Origin: Andreprevotia chitinilytica DSM 18519
GTDB lineage: Bacteria > Pseudomonadota > Gammaproteobacteria > Burkholderiales > Chitinibacteraceae
Direction of reading: 5' to 3'
NCBI RefSeq assembly: GCF_000711875.1
Contig: NZ_KL543994.1
Span: 1 to 64,000 of the forward strand
Length of the DNA: 64,000 nucleotides
Shown here: in pieces, positions 61,530 through 64,000 of the stretch
Layout: each line of letters starts with the position of its first letter
Numbering within the stretch: position 1 is the first letter of the stretch
Program-made: the position numbers and the translations under genes
Notes under the pieces: model-generated
Databases searched by the model: none
What the model saw: only the letters and a program-made list of their open reading frames with translations
What the model was told of the DNA's origin: nothing

Positions 61530-64000
61530 ATGGCAATGCCGCTAAGCATTCTGTATGTGGATGATTCGCCCTACGACCGTGAGCTCGTGCGTGCTGCGCT
61601 TGCCGCAGAGGAGGGCGTGTTTCGGCTGGTTGAAGCCGCCACTGCTGCTGAATTCGAGGCGCGCCTGGGCGAAGCCGGCTGGGATGCGGTGCTGAGTGAT
61701 TTCAACATCCTCGGCTTTGATGGCCTGCAAGTGCTGGCGCTCGTCAAAGCACGCGATGTGCATATCCCGGTGGTGATCGTCACCGGCACCGGTTCCGAAG
61801 AAGTCGCCGTCGAGGCCATCAAGCGTGGCGCAGCCGACTACGTCATCAAGTCGGTCAAGCACATCCAGCGCTTGCCGCAAATCATCCGCAATGCCATCCA
61901 GCAAGCGCAATTGCAACTTGCGCACGAGCGTGCGACCAAGGCGCTATTCCGCCTCTCCCGCGCCCGCCTGGTGATGGCTGAGTGCAACCATGCGCTGGTG
62001 CACGCCAGTGAGCCGCTGGTGTTGCTGCACGAGATGTGCCAACTGCTGATCGGTCTGGCGCACTACGACCATGCCTGTATCCGGTTGGCGGATGAAGCCG
62101 GGCAGCTTGCCATTGCCGCGCAAGCCGGGGTGGCGCAAGCGGGTGACGTTCCGCCGTTATCGATGGCCTTGCCGCTGCAATCGGGCGCTCAACTGCTGGG
62201 GGAGCTGACGCTTGAAACCAGCGAGCCCGATGCATTCGATGATGACGAAATGAAGCTGCTGGCCGAGCTGGCTGACGATATCGCCTTCGGCATCACCGCC
62301 TTGCGCACTCAGTCCGAGCGCAAGGAACAGCAAACCAAGATTGCCCGGCTCAGCCGGATTCAAGCCGTGTTGTCCGGTATCAACTCCGCCATTGTGCGTA
62401 TCCACGAACGCCAGGCGCTCTTCGATGAAGCATGCCGGATCGCCGTCGAGCACGGTGGTTTCGACCTGGCGGGCATCGGCCTGCTGACTGGCGAATCCCT
62501 GCGCCTGATGTCCTCGATGCGCCGCGAGGGAATGCCTGCCGGGTCGCCGGAGGTGCTGTACGACGCGACGCTTGAAGCCGCGCTGCTCGGCAACATGCAA
62601 CGCAGCCAGCAGGCGGTGTTCTGCAATGACAGCAGCCAGGCACTGGACGGCCAGCGGCTGCGGTCGGTGGCTGCACTGCCCTTGTTGCTCGACGACGCCT
62701 GCATCGGTGCCATGCTGCTGTATGCGCCGGAAGCCGGGTTCTTTGATGCCGAAGAGATCAAGCTGCTGAACGAGCTGGCAGGCGATATTTCTTTCGCGCT
62801 CAAGTACATCGAGCGGGCTGAGCGGGTTGATTACCTGGCTTGGTATGACCCGCTCACCGGCTTGCCGAACGCACGCCTGTTCAATGAACGGCTGGCCCAA
62901 TTGCTGTTGACGGACGAGCGCGGGAATCACCAGCTCGCCGTCATCCTGATCGACCTGGATCGCTTCAAACGGTTGAACGATAGCCTGGGCCGCCATGTCG
63001 GCGACGCTGTCCTGCGGCAGGTGGCGCAACGGCTGCCCGCCAAACTGCACGAGCCCTATACCCTGGCCCGGGTCGGCCCGGATACCTTTGCAGTGGCCGT
63101 ATCCGGCTTGCGCCAAGCCAGCGATGCGGCGACGCTCCTGCTGGATCGCTTGCTGCCGGAAATCTCTGCCCCGCTGGTTGGCAGCCATCCCGGCAACAAC
63201 GTGCAGATCACCGCACGGGGCGGCATCGCACTCTTCCCGACCGACGGTACAGATGCAGAAACCCTGTTCCGCAACGCTGAATCAGCGCTGAAACAAGCCC
63301 AACTGCAAGGCGAGCCATCGCTGTTCTACGCGCCGGAAATGAATGCGCTGGTCACTGGCAAGCTCATGCTGGAAGAACACCTGCGCCGTGCGCTGGATGA
63401 AAACCAGCTGATCCTGCATTACCAACCCAAAGTCAGCGCGACCGGCGGCCAGATCGTGGGGGCGGAAGCGCTGGTGCGTTGGCAGCACCCGGAACACGGC
63501 CTGATCAGCCCGGCTGATTTCATCCCGCTGGCCGAAGAAACCGGCCTGATCGTGCCGCTGGGCGAATGGGTGATCGATGCGGTCTGCGCCCAACTGGCCC
63601 GCTGGCATGCTGCCGGGCTTGATCTCGTCCCGGTAGCGGTCAATCTTTCCGCCCTGCAGTTCCGCCGCGGCAACGTGTTGCAGGTCATCCGGCAGTCCTT
63701 GCAACGGTATGACATCCCGCCCAAATACCTATCGCTGGAGCTGACCGAAACCATCGTCATGCAAGATGCGCCAGCCGCCACCGCCGTGCTCGATGGCTTC
63801 CGGCAATTGGGCCTGCCGCTGGCGCTAGACGATTTCGGCACCGGCTATTCATCGCTCGCCTACCTCAAGCGCCTGCCGTTCGATGCCCTGAAAATCGACC
63901 GTGCCTTCGTCAGCGAGATCACGCACAAATCAGAAGACGCTGCCATTGCCAGCGCCGTGATCGCCATGGCGCACCAGCTCAACCTGCGCGTGATCGCCGA
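61530..64000 (+). CDS. Response regulator with two GAF, degenerate GGDEF and EAL domains (3'-truncated)
   Basis: This is a c-di-GMP signalling protein cut off by the window end. From ATG 61530 (61536 possible) it has a receiver domain (about 5-125, LYVDDS...VLSDFNI), two GAF-like domains (about 150-265 and 285-425), a GGDEF domain (from about 433) and an EAL domain (from about 615). The GGDEF site reads RVGPDTFAV near 514, so diguanylate cyclase activity is unlikely. EAL (about 643-645, GAEALVRW) and DDFGTGYSSL (about 766-775) are intact, so phosphodiesterase activity is likely. Confidence 0.95.
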   Translation, partial: MAMPLSILYVDDSPYDRELVRAALAAEEGVFRLVEAATAAEFEARLGEAGWDAVLSDFNILGFDGLQVLALVKARDVHIPVVIVTGTGSEEVAVEAIKRGAADYVIKSVKHIQRLPQIIRNAIQQAQLQLAHERATKALFRLSRARLVMAECNHALVHASEPLVLLHEMCQLLIGLAHYDHACIRLADEAGQLAIAAQAGVAQAGDVPPLSMALPLQSGAQLLGELTLETSEPDAFDDDEMKLLAELADDIAFGITALRTQSERKEQQTKIARLSRIQAVLSGINSAIVRIHERQALFDEACRIAVEHGGFDLAGIGLLTGESLRLMSSMRREGMPAGSPEVLYDATLEAALLGNMQRSQQAVFCNDSSQALDGQRLRSVAALPLLLDDACIGAMLLYAPEAGFFDAEEIKLLNELAGDISFALKYIERAERVDYLAWYDPLTGLPNARLFNERLAQLLLTDERGNHQLAVILIDLDRFKRLNDSLGRHVGDAVLRQVAQRLPAKLHEPYTLARVGPDTFAVAVSGLRQASDAATLLLDRLLPEISAPLVGSHPGNNVQITARGGIALFPTDGTDAETLFRNAESALKQAQLQGEPSLFYAPEMNALVTGKLMLEEHLRRALDENQLILHYQPKVSATGGQIVGAEALVRWQHPEHGLISPADFIPLAEETGLIVPLGEWVIDAVCAQLARWHAAGLDLVPVAVNLSALQFRRGNVLQVIRQSLQRYDIPPKYLSLELTETIVMQDAPAATAVLDGFRQLGLPLALDDFGTGYSSLAYLKRLPFDALKIDRAFVSEITHKSEDAAIASAVIAMAHQLNLRVIA

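Noticed and set aside
62157-63188. A 343-codon open frame antisense to the GGDEF/EAL gene
   Set aside because: The plus-strand protein has clear receiver, GAF, GGDEF and EAL motifs through this stretch.

Overview
The window is a GC-rich stretch of a motile betaproteobacterial chromosome, most likely order Neisseriales (Chromobacteriaceae/Chitinibacteraceae-like). This rests on the order of the ribosomal cluster, the divergent rluD/bamD(comL) pair, the flhBAFG-fliA layout and the fliLMNOPQR operon. The genus is not resolved, because no rRNA or other decisive marker is present.

Layout. (1) 1-15368: tuf, then the S10, spc and alpha ribosomal operons, ending in a strong terminator. Internal terminators and promoters cut this cluster into tuf, rpsJ, rplC-rpsQ, rplN-rpmJ and rpsM-rplQ. 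(2) 15367-19276: an HDOD protein, apaH, and an ornithine-lipid pair olsB-olsA preceded by four 7-bp units at exact 11-bp steps, the layout of a double Pho box. (3) 19277-30124 (minus strand): flhB-flhA-flhF-flhG, then a four-gene MCE/Mla-type lipid-transport operon, then fliA and a MotA-type stator gene without its MotB-type partner. (4) 30171-35854 (plus strand): a sigma-54-type promoter with fliK, then fliLMNOPQR. (5) 35891-39233: a heptanucleotide tandem repeat in front of a small membrane protein, pgeF, rluD, bamD and a four-tRNA cluster (Ala, Glu, Arg, Glu). (6) 39566-47832 and 57521-61349: a type VI secretion system in two blocks. The first is hcp, a reduced TssM-like protein ending in an OmpA domain, tssL and tssK, divergent from tssB-tssC-tssA. 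The second is tssF-tssG-tssJ-tssE. (7) 47842-56692, between the two blocks: a RAYT (REP-associated transposase) with inverted REP-like flanks, an SDR, a CLC-type anion transporter, an OmpR-type two-component system, a six-module Ser-rich repeat protein and a long FliD. A small unrecognised protein with two similar halves (57024-57497) leads the second block. (8) 61530-end: a response regulator-GAF-GGDEF-EAL protein cut by the window edge, with a degenerate GGDEF site and an intact EAL motif.

Main points of interest: the Pho-box-like array ahead of olsBA; lipid-transport genes embedded in a flagellar operon; an FlhG lacking both P-loop lysines; a TssM-like/OmpA fusion where a full TssM would be expected; the interrupted T6SS locus with REP-flanked RAYT; the modular repeat protein beside a two-component system; and several structured leaders in the ribosomal operons. 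All functional calls come from reading the sequence and from family knowledge. No database search was run.
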